Part shown: positions 25,092 to 33,987 of the stretch, piece by piece
Layout of the letters: every line of letters starts with the position of its first letter
Position numbering within the stretch: position 1 is the first letter of the stretch
Assembly (NCBI RefSeq): GCF_022900255.1
Contig: NZ_JALIRM010000002.1
Coordinates: forward strand, 1 to 64,000
From: Lederbergia wuyishanensis
Lineage (GTDB): Bacteria > Bacillota > Bacilli > Bacillales > Bacillaceae_C
Direction: 5' to 3'
Length of the DNA: 64,000 nucleotides
The notes under the pieces: model-generated
Database searches by the model: none
What the model was told of the DNA's origin: nothing
What the model saw: only the letters and a program-made list of their open reading frames with translations
Translations under genes and position numbers: made by a program

Positions 25092-25181
25092 TTTTTCACA
25101 CTCCATTAATCAATTAAGAAAAGTATAACATATAACAAACATATGTTCCTTACCACTGAAAAAACATTATAGGGAAACGCT

Positions 25182-25225
25182 AAAAAGAACCAAGGCTAAG
25201 AAGTAATTTCTTTGTACCTTGGCTC
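25182..25225 (-). terminator. Terminator of the MATE transporter gene
   Basis: Minus-strand GAGCCAAGG ... CCTTGGTTC followed by TTTTTAG, 12 bp after the stop. Confidence 0.8.
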
Positions 25226-25236
25226 TTGAAGAAAAT

Positions 25237-26583
25237 TTAGTTTTCACTTTTCACTGTTTTTAACCTAACCGTCATCCAATCTGTGCGATAAAAACGGATC
25301 ATCACGCTAATCCCGAACACTGTTAAATACGCGTATAATGAAATCCATGCTCCTACACTGCCTAGATTTAATGTAAAGGTCAGTATATAGCTTAGTGGAA
25401 CGAATAAAATCCATCCTAGTATCAGTGAAATTTTAAGCAAGAACGAAGTGTCACCTATTCCGCGCAGACCTCCAGCGTAGAAGTTCAATAATCCATCAAA
25501 GATTTGTAAAAATGCTGAGATCATAATAAGTTTAGCCGTCAAATGGAAGACCTGTGGATCTTTGGTATAAATCTTTGCAATTTGTTCTGCAAAGAAAAAT
25601 TCAATAGTACCAAGCAACAATATAAATATACATCCTAAAATGGCCGTGTTTGTACCCGCTCTTCTGCCATTAAGAGGTTTTCCTTTTCCAATCTCTTGCC
25701 CCACTAAAATAGTAGCAGTAGACCCGAATGCAAAGGCAGGCATAAAGCCAAAGCTCATCACACTTAAAGCAATCTCGTTTGCGGCCAATGCTTCTGTTCC
25801 TAATCTTGTGACAAAGGCTGTAAATACGAACATTGCCATTGCTAAGGAGAATTCCTGGATGCCTAGCTTAGAACTTTCTCCAATGATTAATTTTGATTCT
25901 AATCGATTAAAAGCAATTCTTGTGCGCGTTCCATACTCTGGGTGCAATTTTATAAAATAGATATATGCGCAAATTAGAAAAGTAACCACCTCTCCAATTA
26001 AAAAAGCAATCGACGCACCAACTAATCCAATTTCAGGAAGCCCCATTTTTCCATATGTTAGTCCATATGTGAAAAAAATCATTAATGCCCCGCCAATTAT
26101 TGTGCTAATCATTGGCGTTTTTGTATCTCCTATACCACGTAGAAATCCATGAAATACAAATGTAAAAATGGAGAAAGCCATTGCAAAGAAACGAATTTGC
26201 AAATAACTTTTACCTTCTTCTATCATTTCAGGTGAACTTCCCAACACCTTAAAAATTCCTTCTGGGAATAGCAATCCAACTAATAAAGTAAAAGCGCTGG
26301 CTGCTAAACAAAGATAAAAGGCAATATATGTTCGTTCAATCCCTTTTTTCATGTCGTTCGATCCATAATTTTGTGCAACTAAATAATTCGTGGTATGTCC
26401 AATACCCGAAAACAATGCCCAAGCATTATACATTACAATATTCGTGACCCCGACAATGGCAATAGCCATCGCTCCTAAATGACCAACTAAAATTAAATTT
26501 ATAGTTCCCGTAAGCGTCGATGAAGCAAACGAGGCAATCGACGGAATCGCAAGTAATAATATCTTTTTCCATTCTTTCATCAT
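25237..26583 (-). CDS. MATE-family efflux transporter
   Basis: A 448-residue protein with 12 predicted helices in two pseudo-symmetric halves, each starting with a P-S/G-x-x-S type helix (AIPSIASFASSTLTGTINLI and FAFGSTATILVGQEIGKGKP). MATE pumps expel cationic drugs or metabolites with Na+ or H+. AGGGG lies 9 nt before the start ATG. About 160 bp upstream on the other strand lies a frameshifted remnant of a TetR gene, which may once have controlled this pump. An inverted repeat AAGTAT-N10-ATACTT at 26603-26624 lies just before the gene. Confidence 0.9.
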   Translation of the reverse strand: MMKEWKKILLLAIPSIASFASSTLTGTINLILVGHLGAMAIAIVGVTNIVMYNAWALFSGIGHTTNYLVAQNYGSNDMKKGIERTYIAFYLCLAASAFTLLVGLLFPEGIFKVLGSSPEMIEEGKSYLQIRFFAMAFSIFTFVFHGFLRGIGDTKTPMISTIIGGALMIFFTYGLTYGKMGLPEIGLVGASIAFLIGEVVTFLICAYIYFIKLHPEYGTRTRIAFNRLESKLIIGESSKLGIQEFSLAMAMFVFTAFVTRLGTEALAANEIALSVMSFGFMPAFAFGSTATILVGQEIGKGKPLNGRRAGTNTAILGCIFILLLGTIEFFFAEQIAKIYTKDPQVFHLTAKLIMISAFLQIFDGLLNFYAGGLRGIGDTSFLLKISLILGWILFVPLSYILTFTLNLGSVGAWISLYAYLTVFGISVMIRFYRTDWMTVRLKTVKSEN

Positions 26584-26602
26584 CGTGTTGTACCCCTATC
26601 AT

Positions 26603-26624
26603 AAGTATCAAATCTATTATACTT
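26603..26624. promoter_or_regulatory. Inverted repeat upstream of the MATE gene
   Basis: AAGTAT-N10-ATACTT in the leader/promoter region. It is short and could arise by chance, but it would suit a TetR-type operator given the TetR remnant next to it. Confidence 0.25.
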
Positions 26625-26785
26625 GTTTTTTTGGAAAAAGATTCTTTTTTTTGATTATTTATGATTCTGGTTTAAGTGAAATTTACAGTATTTTCATATA
26701 TTTCCTCCTTTCCATGAACATATCCCATTTAAACTTGGAAACTTCCTTATGAAATTAGTGGTCTTAATTACAGCGCTGCTCTTAA

Positions 26786-26940
26786 GATAGTTACAAAAAA
26801 CGTGATTCCGACCTTTACCCCGTTATGAAGTCAGGAGCCTATATAGAAGAAAATTCAGGTAAGAACTCTATAGAGATGACTTTGACCTTGGACTTGAACT
26901 GATATTAGTTGGGATTGAGCATTATCTTCTAGCAAAATAA
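26786..26940 (+). pseudogene. Remnant of a TetR-family regulator (C-terminal part, frameshifted)
   Basis: From 26786 codons read DSYKKRDSDLYPVMKSGAYI, and after one missing base near 26860 the next frame continues ELYRDDFDLGLELILVGIEH and ends at TAA 26938-26940. This resembles the C-terminal domain of TetR/AcrR proteins (FDxGLxLxLxGIE). The DNA-binding half is missing and an in-frame stop precedes it. The gene points away from the MATE gene, the usual divergent arrangement of regulator and pump. Confidence 0.5.
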
Positions 26941-27090
26941 AAGGAAGAATAAAGTTCGAACACCTAATTGGAGAGGAACTTGCCAATTTACGAAAATTTC
27001 AACAAGTGGATACAAAAATGCTCTTCTATTCATATTCAAGCCTCTATTAAATTATGGCCCCTCTTTGTATACTTAATTTAGGTGATGAAC
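26941..27090. other. Intergenic, possible second remnant
   Basis: One plus-strand frame, about 26944-27051, encodes IKFEHLIGEELANLRKFQQV and a little more before a stop. No start or ribosome binding site is present. Otherwise this is the upstream region of the bceR-like gene. Confidence 0.3.
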
Positions 27091-27765
27091 ATGTACAAGG
27101 TGTTAATTATTGAAGATGATCATAAATTAAGAAACCTAATAGGTCAATATTTAGCAAAGTGGAGTTTCCTGCCCGTGTTGGTTGAAAATTTCGAGTTTAT
27201 TGATCAAATAGCGTTAAAGGAAAATCCCCACATTATCCTTCTAGATATCAACCTACCTGGAAATGATGGTTTTTATTGGTGCAGTAAGCTTCGTCAACTT
27301 TCAGATGTACCGATTATTTTTATTTCATCCCGCTCACAAAGCATGGACATAGTTATTGCAATGAATATGGGTGGGGATGACTATATTCAAAAACCATTTT
27401 CACTAGAAGTATTGGTAGCAAAAATGAATGCAGTACTTAGAAGATCGAACTTCTTTCAACATTCGGAAAAAGATATACTTACGGTTGGTGAGCTTACCCT
27501 GAACCTGCAAAATTCCTTTGTCGAAAGCAAGGGCAAAAAGGTATCCCTCACTAAAAATGAGTTTCAGATTCTTTACCTCTTGATGAAAAAAACAGGTCAG
27601 ATTATTTCACGTGATGAAATCATGCGGGCATTGTGGGAGGATGAGCAGTTTATTGATGATAATACTCTTACGGTAAATGTGAATCGGCTACGGAAAAAGC
27701 TAGAAGAAATTGGAGTAGCAAATGCTATCACTACTAAAAAAAGACAAGGATACTTATTACAATGA
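27091..27765 (+). CDS. bceR: BceR-like response regulator
   Basis: A 224-residue OmpR-family regulator: receiver domain with acidic pair ED, phospho-acceptor Asp52 (LLDINLPG), and QKPF lysine near 102, then a winged-helix DNA-binding domain ending VNRLRKKLEEIG and KRQGYLL. VPIIFISSRSQSMDIVIAMN is typical of the BceR group, which responds to lipid-II-binding peptide antibiotics. The AGGTG ribosome binding site favours the ATG at 27091 over GTG/ATG just before it. The kinase gene overlaps its stop by 4 bp. A near-perfect BceR-type box lies upstream of the convergent ABC genes (31762-31775). Confidence 0.88.
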   Translation: MYKVLIIEDDHKLRNLIGQYLAKWSFLPVLVENFEFIDQIALKENPHIILLDINLPGNDGFYWCSKLRQLSDVPIIFISSRSQSMDIVIAMNMGGDDYIQKPFSLEVLVAKMNAVLRRSNFFQHSEKDILTVGELTLNLQNSFVESKGKKVSLTKNEFQILYLLMKKTGQIISRDEIMRALWEDEQFIDDNTLTVNVNRLRKKLEEIGVANAITTKKRQGYLLQ

Positions 27766-28769
27766 GTTGGAAAAACTACTTTCGTGATAACAGGTTGCTT
27801 TTACTCATTTTTTTCTTAGCATTAGCTTTCATATCTATCATTATTTGGCTAGATCCAAACATGCACATTCATCTAAGCAATCTACTCTATTTGTTGTTCA
27901 TATTGACCCTTCTTTTTTCATTATTTTTTTTATATGATTATCGCAAGAAAAAAGAATTCTATCGTGAATTAAAAGAAAAAATAGAAGGCGGATATATTTT
28001 AGAACCTTCACAAAAGAGCAAATCCGAAGAGAAATTATTCATTGAACTATTAAACACTCACAAGCAACAGTATGAACAAAAGATTGAGAGCATAAAAAAG
28101 GAACAAAAGGAATTTCATGAATATTTGACATCATGGGTGCATGAAATTAAAACGCCCATCTCTGTCACAAAAATGATGATTGAGACAGACCAGCTTTCAA
28201 GTAGTCTAGAAGAGGAAATAGGAAAAATTGACCATTTAGTCGAACAAGCACTGTATTACAATAGAACGAGTGATTTTAGCAAAGATTATTTCATTCAGGA
28301 AATTGATGTAGAACAAATCATCAAGGAAGCCATCAAGGGGAATCGAAAGCTATTTTTATCTAAAAAAATCAGAATTCAATTGGACCTAACCTCATTGGAA
28401 GTCTTAACGGATAAAAAAGGCCTTCTATTTATCGTTAATCAGTTTTTATCAAACTCCTTAAAGTATACACCTGGTGGCGGGGAAATATCGGTACATATCC
28501 AACAAAATGAAAGAAGAATCATCATTCGTGATAACGGAATGGGAGTTCCCTCTGAAGATTTGCCTAGAGTTTTTCAAAAAGGATTTACAGGCAAAAACGG
28601 AAGACAGGTTGCCGCCTCGACCGGGATGGGGCTATATCTCGCTAATAAAATCGCTACTAAATTAGGACATCAACTCTCTATTCATTCTAGAGAAGGAAGC
28701 TATACTGAAGCCTCTATTTATTTTTCAAAAACCGTTGACTTGTTACGAGAGGAATATAGTCATAGATAA
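27762..28769 (+). CDS. bceS: BceS-like intramembrane-sensing histidine kinase
   Basis: A 335-residue sensor kinase. Two membrane helices (residues 13-30 and 40-58) with almost no extracellular loop define the intramembrane-sensing class, which relies on its ABC transporter for ligand perception. His127 in SWVHEIKTPISV is the phospho-acceptor. The ATPase part has N-box FLSNSLKYTP, G1 DNGMG and G2 GMGLYLANK. It overlaps bceR by ATGA. Unlike the usual bceRSAB order, the transporter genes lie convergently downstream. Confidence 0.88.
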   Translation: MSWKNYFRDNRLLLLIFFLALAFISIIIWLDPNMHIHLSNLLYLLFILTLLFSLFFLYDYRKKKEFYRELKEKIEGGYILEPSQKSKSEEKLFIELLNTHKQQYEQKIESIKKEQKEFHEYLTSWVHEIKTPISVTKMMIETDQLSSSLEEEIGKIDHLVEQALYYNRTSDFSKDYFIQEIDVEQIIKEAIKGNRKLFLSKKIRIQLDLTSLEVLTDKKGLLFIVNQFLSNSLKYTPGGGEISVHIQQNERRIIIRDNGMGVPSEDLPRVFQKGFTGKNGRQVAASTGMGLYLANKIATKLGHQLSIHSREGSYTEASIYFSKTVDLLREEYSHR

Positions 28770-28796
28770 GGACGTGAATAATTGGTTCACGTCCTT
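28768..28796 (+). terminator. Terminator after bceRS
   Basis: AAGGACGTGAA-TAATTGG-TTCACGTCCTT, a perfect 11-bp stem overlapping the stop codon region, followed by a moderately T-rich stretch. Confidence 0.7.
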
Positions 28797-28900
28797 ACTT
28801 TCATATTTTTCCGGATAGGGGATTGGAATCCCTTAAAATTTATAGACTGTTTTGGAGTTACTATTTGTGATTTCACCAGCACATTTGATGTTTGATGTTT

Positions 28901-28975
28901 CTATTAGATGTTTTACGATTCTATTAGACGTTTTGATTGCTCTATTAGATGTTTTACAATTCAATTAGACGTTTG
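28901..28975. repeat. Tandem repeat of about 20 bp between convergent bceRS and bceAB
   Basis: Four units of CTATTAGAYGTTTTACGATT-type sequence (28901-28920, 28921-28941, 28942-28961, partial 28962-28975), with one more diverged unit before. It has no ribosome binding site or start and lies in an untranslated spacer. Confidence 0.75.
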
Positions 28976-28985
28976 CTATCCAATA

Positions 28986-30908
28986 CTAGGAGCGATTTAC
29001 AATTACATTATATTTTCTTAGCGTTATAAAATAGTACACCAAATAAATTGCCATATAAATAGCGATGGTACTTAGAAATGGCAGGAGCAAGTTCATTTCT
29101 GAAAACCTGGCAAGTGCGGTAATTAAGAATGAACTATTTGGAATAGCAATCACTAATGGCAGTAAAAAGACAGGTAGCAATTGTTTGGCAATTGTTACTT
29201 GAATTTGCTTCGGGCCCATGCCAATTTTTTGCAACACGATATAGCGCCCTTGATCGGCGGTTGCTTCTGTGAGCTGTTTGTAGTGCAACATGCTGCCAGT
29301 GGCGAGCAAAAAGACAATACCTAAAAAGCCGCCTATGAAAATGAGCAACCCATATGTTTCCACTCCACGTTGATATTCATGAAAAAAAGAAGAAAATATC
29401 ATAGAATCTTGATCAACTTCGAAATCTTTAAAAACTACATCTTGAATATCCTTTATTAATGTATCCATGGATTTCTCGTTTTTCACTTTATAAACTTGCA
29501 ATTCTTTGACGATGGCGTGCTTTTTGATCTGCTCATAGTCAGCATCATTGATGACCATTGGTAAAGCATAATAAGTTTGATTTAGCAGTGGCTTCTCTAC
29601 ATATTTTTGAATCGTAAACGCATGATTCATAATCGTAACCGTTTTGCCTGTATAAGGATCCGTATTTTGATTAATATTTCCATCATTAAAAATAAGGGCT
29701 CTATCCTTCCCGACGACCTCGTTATGATTTCCAATTTTTTCAGCTAGACGTTGGTAATCCTTTTCCGATAAAAGCATAACTGGATACTGATTTGACCATC
29801 TTCCTATTTCGGAAAGATCAGCTTCAATCTCTATATACTCAACACGAGCCGAAAAGAGAATCTCGTGTTGTCTACTCTCCTTCAATAATCTAGCTATTTC
29901 ATCATCCATCTCATTATTTTGTGATGTATACATGAGACTTAACGGATAATTGGTTTCAGCCATCGAAGTAACGTTATGATGTAAGCCAAAAATAGCCCCT
30001 AAAACAAAAAGAGTAAACGTGCTCAATAACGCAATCATAGATAATATAAGAGTATTTCCTCTCATTCTAAAACGCAGATGGGAAACACTCATTAAATTTG
30101 TTCCTCTAAAATAAAGCCTTTTTACTTTCAAGATTCTTTCTAAAAGTACTGCAAATACGGAGCCAATAAAAAGAAAAGACCCAATTAAGATCATTAGCAG
30201 GGAAAATAGGACGGCTCCGAATCCATATTCAATATAAATACCTAAATCACTTGGTTGGAGCAAAACATAATATCCTGCTCCAAGTGCCAGTAGAGACGCT
30301 ATAGCGGCCGCTTTTGATACTTTGAGCTGTTTTTCACCTTGTTTATCAGCTTTTAGCAAATCCAATAACGTATAACGGTAAATCATCCTGTAATTATGAA
30401 TAGATGTCACGACAATAATCACTATAAAAACAATTAACGTCTGAACGACTGCTACAGAGGATATTTCAAAGTTTGCGATAATTTTGAACCCCATTAGCCT
30501 TATCAAAAGCATTGTAAAGAGCTTAGACAAAAGGACGCCAATCGCCATTCCAATCCCAAGAGCGACGATTCCCATAATGAGATTTTCATAAAAAAGGAGT
30601 TTTCCAACCTGTTTTTTCCGCATCCCGAATAAGGAATAGAGCGCTACTTCTTTTTTCCGTTTTCTTATAAAAAAGTTATTTGAATACCAAATAAAGATCG
30701 CTGAAAACAATAACAGCAAAACAGATGCTGCCATAAAAGCAGGCTGGACTTTCCCAAGGGAAGATGCCGATTCATTAATTTGCTTATTATACTGAAGCGA
30801 TACAAATGTGAAATAAATGACAATACTGAATACCATCGGATAAAAATACAGTAAATAGTGCTTCGTATTCAGCTTTATATTCTTTTTGGCAAGGTTAAAT
30901 AACGTCAT
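28986..30908 (-). CDS. bceB: BceB-like ABC transporter permease
   Basis: A 640-residue FtsX-type permease with ten membrane helices and one large extracellular domain of about 200 residues between helices 7 and 8 (after FGLHHNVTSMAETNY, ending at FFHEYQRGVETYG). This domain recognises antimicrobial peptides in the Bce family. The frame is open further upstream, but the ATG at 30908 with GGGAGGTG at good spacing is the start; it overlaps the ATPase gene by 14 bp. With the ATPase it forms both sensor and detoxification unit for the BceS kinase encoded convergently. Confidence 0.9.
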   Translation of the reverse strand: MTLFNLAKKNIKLNTKHYLLYFYPMVFSIVIYFTFVSLQYNKQINESASSLGKVQPAFMAASVLLLLFSAIFIWYSNNFFIRKRKKEVALYSLFGMRKKQVGKLLFYENLIMGIVALGIGMAIGVLLSKLFTMLLIRLMGFKIIANFEISSVAVVQTLIVFIVIIVVTSIHNYRMIYRYTLLDLLKADKQGEKQLKVSKAAAIASLLALGAGYYVLLQPSDLGIYIEYGFGAVLFSLLMILIGSFLFIGSVFAVLLERILKVKRLYFRGTNLMSVSHLRFRMRGNTLILSMIALLSTFTLFVLGAIFGLHHNVTSMAETNYPLSLMYTSQNNEMDDEIARLLKESRQHEILFSARVEYIEIEADLSEIGRWSNQYPVMLLSEKDYQRLAEKIGNHNEVVGKDRALIFNDGNINQNTDPYTGKTVTIMNHAFTIQKYVEKPLLNQTYYALPMVINDADYEQIKKHAIVKELQVYKVKNEKSMDTLIKDIQDVVFKDFEVDQDSMIFSSFFHEYQRGVETYGLLIFIGGFLGIVFLLATGSMLHYKQLTEATADQGRYIVLQKIGMGPKQIQVTIAKQLLPVFLLPLVIAIPNSSFLITALARFSEMNLLLPFLSTIAIYMAIYLVYYFITLRKYNVIVNRS

Positions 30909-31671
30909 GGTGCCCACCTCCCCCAAGGGTAGCGAGGATATCAATGATTTGCGCGAAAAATTGCTTGCGGCTACGATCACCTTTTCTGATTTCTGTAAAA
31001 ATCGATCCATCCTTAATAAATAGAACACGGTTACTAAAGCTCGCTGCGTAAGCATCATGAGTTACCATTAAAATTGTTGCTTTCTCTTGTTCATTTAATT
31101 CGGCGAGCGTTCCAAGCAGCATGTAGGCAGACTTAGAATCAAGCGCCCCTGTTGGCTCATCTGCAAAAATCAGGCTTGGGTTTGTAATAATTGCCCGTGC
31201 TGTTGCCGTTCTTTGCTGCTGGCCTCCGGAAATGCTATGAGGATAAGATTGTAGAATATTTTCAATGCCGAGCGCTTTAGAAACTCTCTCCACTCTACTT
31301 TCGATTTCATAATAAGGTACGTTTGCTAAGGATAGTGGGAGAATGATATTTTCTTTTACTGTTAGAGTATCAATTAAGTTGTAATCCTGAAAAATAAAAC
31401 CTAATTTATCTCTTCTAAAATCAGCTAATTCTTCTTCTTTTAATGTAAGAATGTTTTGGCCATCTATCGAAATTTTTCCTGAAGTAGGTTCATCAATGGT
31501 TGATAAAACATTTAACAAGGTCGATTTCCCCGCTCCTGATGGACCCATAATTCCTACAAATTCACCTTTATACACATCTAACTCGATTTCATCCAATGCA
31601 GTGTGTATGTTTCCCTTCGAACCAAAAATCTTTTTAATATTGGCAGCTTCTAAAACAATATGATTTTCCAT
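30895..31671 (-). CDS. bceA: BceA-like ABC transporter ATP-binding protein
   Basis: A 258-residue ATPase of the MacB/BceA class. Walker [10 protein letters not shown]-loop FIFQDYNLI, signature SISGGQQQR (Ser where Leu is more common), Walker [13 protein letters not shown] and H-loop MVTHD are all present. ATP hydrolysis drives BceB to free lipid II cycle intermediates from peptide antibiotics. The reading frame runs on for about 40 residues after the usual end, overlapping the bceB start; this C-terminal tail ([17 protein letters not shown]) is probably read-through. The BceR-type box at 31762-31775 lies about 90 bp upstream. Confidence 0.9.
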   Translation of the reverse strand: MENHIVLEAANIKKIFGSKGNIHTALDEIELDVYKGEFVGIMGPSGAGKSTLLNVLSTIDEPTSGKISIDGQNILTLKEEELADFRRDKLGFIFQDYNLIDTLTVKENIILPLSLANVPYYEIESRVERVSKALGIENILQSYPHSISGGQQQRTATARAIITNPSLIFADEPTGALDSKSAYMLLGTLAELNEQEKATILMVTHDAYAASFSNRVLFIKDGSIFTEIRKGDRSRKQFFAQIIDILATLGGGGHHDVI

Positions 31672-31761
31672 TTCATCAATCCCTCATTTATCTTATAAAC
31701 CTACTATAAAAGAAACGAGGAGGCTCAACCATAACTTATCCTTACAATTTATCCTCTAACC

Positions 31762-31775
31762 TTACAATTTTGTAA
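31762..31775. promoter_or_regulatory. BceR-type binding site upstream of bceAB
   Basis: TTACAATTTTGTAA, matching the TNACA-N4-TGTAA pattern I recall for BceR-like regulators exactly. A related half-site TTACAATTTATCC lies at 31742-31754. Together they could bind two regulator dimers upstream of the bceA promoter. Confidence 0.65.
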
Positions 31776-31799
31776 CTTATTATAAAGTGCGCAAGAGGA

Positions 31800-32025
31800 G
31801 ATAAGTAAATGTTCTAAGACAAAGGCGCTCTTTGCCTTTCATTGGCTCAGGTAATTTGACTTCGAGCCACGGCGCCTTGAGCTAGACAATAGAAAAGCCC
31901 AAAGCAACCGCTATATTCGATAAGCAAATCTCCTGGTCAACCCAAGTCAGCTCTTTGAATTTTTAGCAGTTCGGGTTATTAGACTCAAATCTCATAGCGC
32001 CTGCATTACAGCTAAGCCTAAGTAA
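31800..32025. repeat. Two degenerate copies of a dispersed intergenic repeat
   Basis: Copy one (about 31830-31900) contains TCGAGCC-CGGCGCCTTGAG then ACAATAGAAA; copy two (about 31905-32025) contains GATAAGCAAAT and AGCGCCTGCATT. Both align with 36150-36290 (TCGAGTCGATGGCGCCTGGA, ACAATGAAA; GACAAGCAAAT). No gene is seen in this stretch between bceA and hmp. Confidence 0.55.
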
Positions 32026-32035
32026 AAAAGAATAC

Positions 32036-32078
32036 AAAAAAAATGTCTCAATCAAAGGAAATCACCCATCATGAGACA
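32036..32078 (-). terminator. Terminator of hmp
   Basis: Minus-strand TGTCTCA ... TGAGACA followed by eight T residues, 9 bp past the stop codon. Confidence 0.75.
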
Positions 32079-32086
32079 ATTCTTAC

Positions 32087-33307
32087 TTAAACAGTAGCTT
32101 TTTCTTTTTGTAATTGCATGGCTGGTCCAAAAAATTCGTAACGAATATTGTTCTCAGGAACACCTAGACTTTCAAGTATATTGACAACAGCTTTCAAAAA
32201 TGGAACCGGACCGCAAACATAGCAGACTGTATTTTCATCAATTTTATTTTGCAAAAATTCTTTTGTAAGATATCCAGTGAAATGATGATTTCCATTTGGA
32301 TTCATTGGCTTTTCATAACCAAAATAAAATTCACCATTTTCTAACTTGGAAATCATAGTAGGTACATCCTCTGCGAATGCGTGAACTCCTTCATGTCTTG
32401 AAGAATGAATGTAGGTTACCTTTCTTTTCGAATCTGATTGCACCAATGCATCAAGCATACTCATCATCGGCGTTAATCCTACTCCACCACTAATTAATGC
32501 GATAGGGGCATCCTCATTTTCATTTAAATGGAAATCGCCAGCAGGTGCACTAACTTCTAATGTATCTCCTTCAGACACATGGTCGTGCAAATAATTCGAT
32601 ACTTTACCATTAGGAACAAAATCTGTTTCTTTTTTAACTGAAATTCTGAAGTATCCCTTATTAGGCGAAACAGAAAGACTGTATTGGCGATTTAATGAAT
32701 AATGCTCACCTGGAATATGAACTCTGACCGTAATATATTGCCCTGGGTTGAATGTTGGAACCTGATTACCATCCGAAGGTTTTAAATAGAAAGACGTAAT
32801 GACGTCACTTTCTTTTACCTTTTCGACAACTTCAAAATCCTTGAATCCATCCCAACCACCAGCTTGGTTTTTGGCTTTTTCATAAAGTTCATCTTCTAGG
32901 TCAATAAATGCTTGAGCTATGAAGCCATATGCTTCTCCCCATGCTTCCAATATTTCCTCGGTTGCGGCTTCACCAAGTACCTCTTTGATAGCAATAAGGA
33001 GGTATTTCCCAACAATCGGATAATGTTCAGGTTTTACCCCTAGCCCGCGATGCTTGTAAGCAACCTGTTGAACTGCAGGTAGAATGTTTTCTAATTGATC
33101 TATATGTTTTGCTGCGGTATAAACCATATTCGCAAGTGCGGTTTGCTGACGGCCTTGTGATTGATTTGCATGATTAAATATATTTAATAATTCCGGGTGG
33201 GCGGAAAACATCTTTTTATAGAAAACACTCGTGATTTGAACACCATGTACTTCTAATGCAGGGACAGTAGATTTAATAATATCTATCGTTCTTTTTGAGA
33301 GTGCCAT
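32087..33307 (-). CDS. hmp: Flavohemoprotein Hmp, nitric oxide dioxygenase
   Basis: A 406-residue flavohemoglobin that oxidises NO to nitrate using NAD(P)H, FAD and haem. Residues 1-140 are the globin domain with distal region and proximal His in QVAYKHRGLGVKPEHYP. The FAD domain has RQYSLSVSP; the NAD domain has ALISGGVGLTPMMSML and YVCGPVPFLKAV. AAAGGGG places the start at 33307 rather than further upstream. A palindromic NsrR-like box precedes it (33323-33346) and nsrR is divergent, so NO-dependent derepression is expected. Confidence 0.93.
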   Translation of the reverse strand: MALSKRTIDIIKSTVPALEVHGVQITSVFYKKMFSAHPELLNIFNHANQSQGRQQTALANMVYTAAKHIDQLENILPAVQQVAYKHRGLGVKPEHYPIVGKYLLIAIKEVLGEAATEEILEAWGEAYGFIAQAFIDLEDELYEKAKNQAGGWDGFKDFEVVEKVKESDVITSFYLKPSDGNQVPTFNPGQYITVRVHIPGEHYSLNRQYSLSVSPNKGYFRISVKKETDFVPNGKVSNYLHDHVSEGDTLEVSAPAGDFHLNENEDAPIALISGGVGLTPMMSMLDALVQSDSKRKVTYIHSSRHEGVHAFAEDVPTMISKLENGEFYFGYEKPMNPNGNHHFTGYLTKEFLQNKIDENTVCYVCGPVPFLKAVVNILESLGVPENNIRYEFFGPAMQLQKEKATV

Positions 33308-33322
33308 TTTTAAAACCCCTTT

Positions 33323-33346
33323 AAACATATATTTAAAATACATCTT
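33323..33346. promoter_or_regulatory. NsrR-type operator upstream of hmp
   Basis: On the minus strand AAGATGTATTTTAAATATAT plus GTTT, an imperfect palindrome of the ATGTATTT-AAATACAT type recognised by Bacillus NsrR. It lies 16 bp before the hmp start codon. AAGATGTACATT repeats part of it further upstream. Confidence 0.7.
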
Positions 33347-33424
33347 TAATGTACATCTTCTCATATACTTTTAACAATCCTCTTGAGAAAGCTTTTATAA
33401 AACTGTCACAAAAATTACTTTAAA

Positions 33425-33440
33425 TGTTCAATATTGAACA
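33425..33440. promoter_or_regulatory. Perfect 16-bp palindrome between hmp and nsrR
   Basis: TGTTCAATATTGAACA. It lies upstream of the nsrR -35 and about 80 bp upstream of the hmp box. It does not match the NsrR, Fnr or Rex patterns I know, so it may bind another regulator. Confidence 0.45.
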
Positions 33441-33455
33441 AACTAAATCATTCCA

Positions 33456-33484
33456 TTTAACCTTTTCTGCAGAAATTGTATAAT
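33456..33484 (+). promoter_or_regulatory. Sigma-A promoter of nsrR
   Basis: TTTAAC (33456-33461), 17-bp spacer, perfect TATAAT (33479-33484), followed by AGGTGA and the ATG at 33505. Confidence 0.6.
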
Positions 33485-33504
33485 GAACCCAAGTAGGTGA
33501 ATAC

Positions 33505-33981
33505 ATGAGACTGACAAATTATACAGATTATTCCTTAAGAGTGCTTATTTTTCTTGCCTCAAAGCCTAAAGGGAATCTATCCAATATTTCAGAAATTGCT
33601 GCGGCTTATCAAATTTCGAAAAACCATCTAATGAAAATTATTCACGAACTAGGAAAAATGGGAGTGATTACTACGATCCGCGGTCGTGGTGGCGGCATTA
33701 AGTTGGCTGTCCCCCCAAGTGAAATCAATATCGGGACAATCGTCCGGAAAACAGAGGAAGATTTTCACCTTGTTCCTTGCTTTGAAAAGGGAGATGCCTA
33801 TTGTGCTATTTCTCCAGTTTGTGGTTTAAAACATGTACTATATAAAGCCTTAGATGCTTACCTTGCTGTTTTAGATGAATATTCATTAGCTGACTTAGTA
33901 GTAAAGCCCGAAAACTATAGAACCCTTTTGGGGATTGGAGATATTGACCTTTCATCCACAAAAAAAAATAAAGATAATTAA
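33505..33981 (+). CDS. nsrR: NO-sensing Rrf2-family repressor NsrR
   Basis: A 158-residue Rrf2 winged-helix protein. The DNA-binding part (MRLTNYTDYSLRVLIFL, ISKNHLMKIIHELGKMG, TIRGRGGG) is typical of NsrR, and cysteines 92, 100 and 106 occupy the positions of the B. subtilis NsrR 4Fe-4S ligands. NO attacks the cluster and releases DNA. It is divergent from hmp, its expected target. The C-terminal 25 residues (DIDLSSTKKNKDN) are slightly longer than usual. A terminator follows. Confidence 0.93.
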   Translation: MRLTNYTDYSLRVLIFLASKPKGNLSNISEIAAAYQISKNHLMKIIHELGKMGVITTIRGRGGGIKLAVPPSEINIGTIVRKTEEDFHLVPCFEKGDAYCAISPVCGLKHVLYKALDAYLAVLDEYSLADLVVKPENYRTLLGIGDIDLSSTKKNKDN

Positions 33982-33987
33982 CTTTAA

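Noticed and set aside
30909-31058. BceB starting inside the BceA gene at 31058
   Set aside because: This extension is the ATPase coding region read in another frame; GGGAGGTG before 30908 gives the start.
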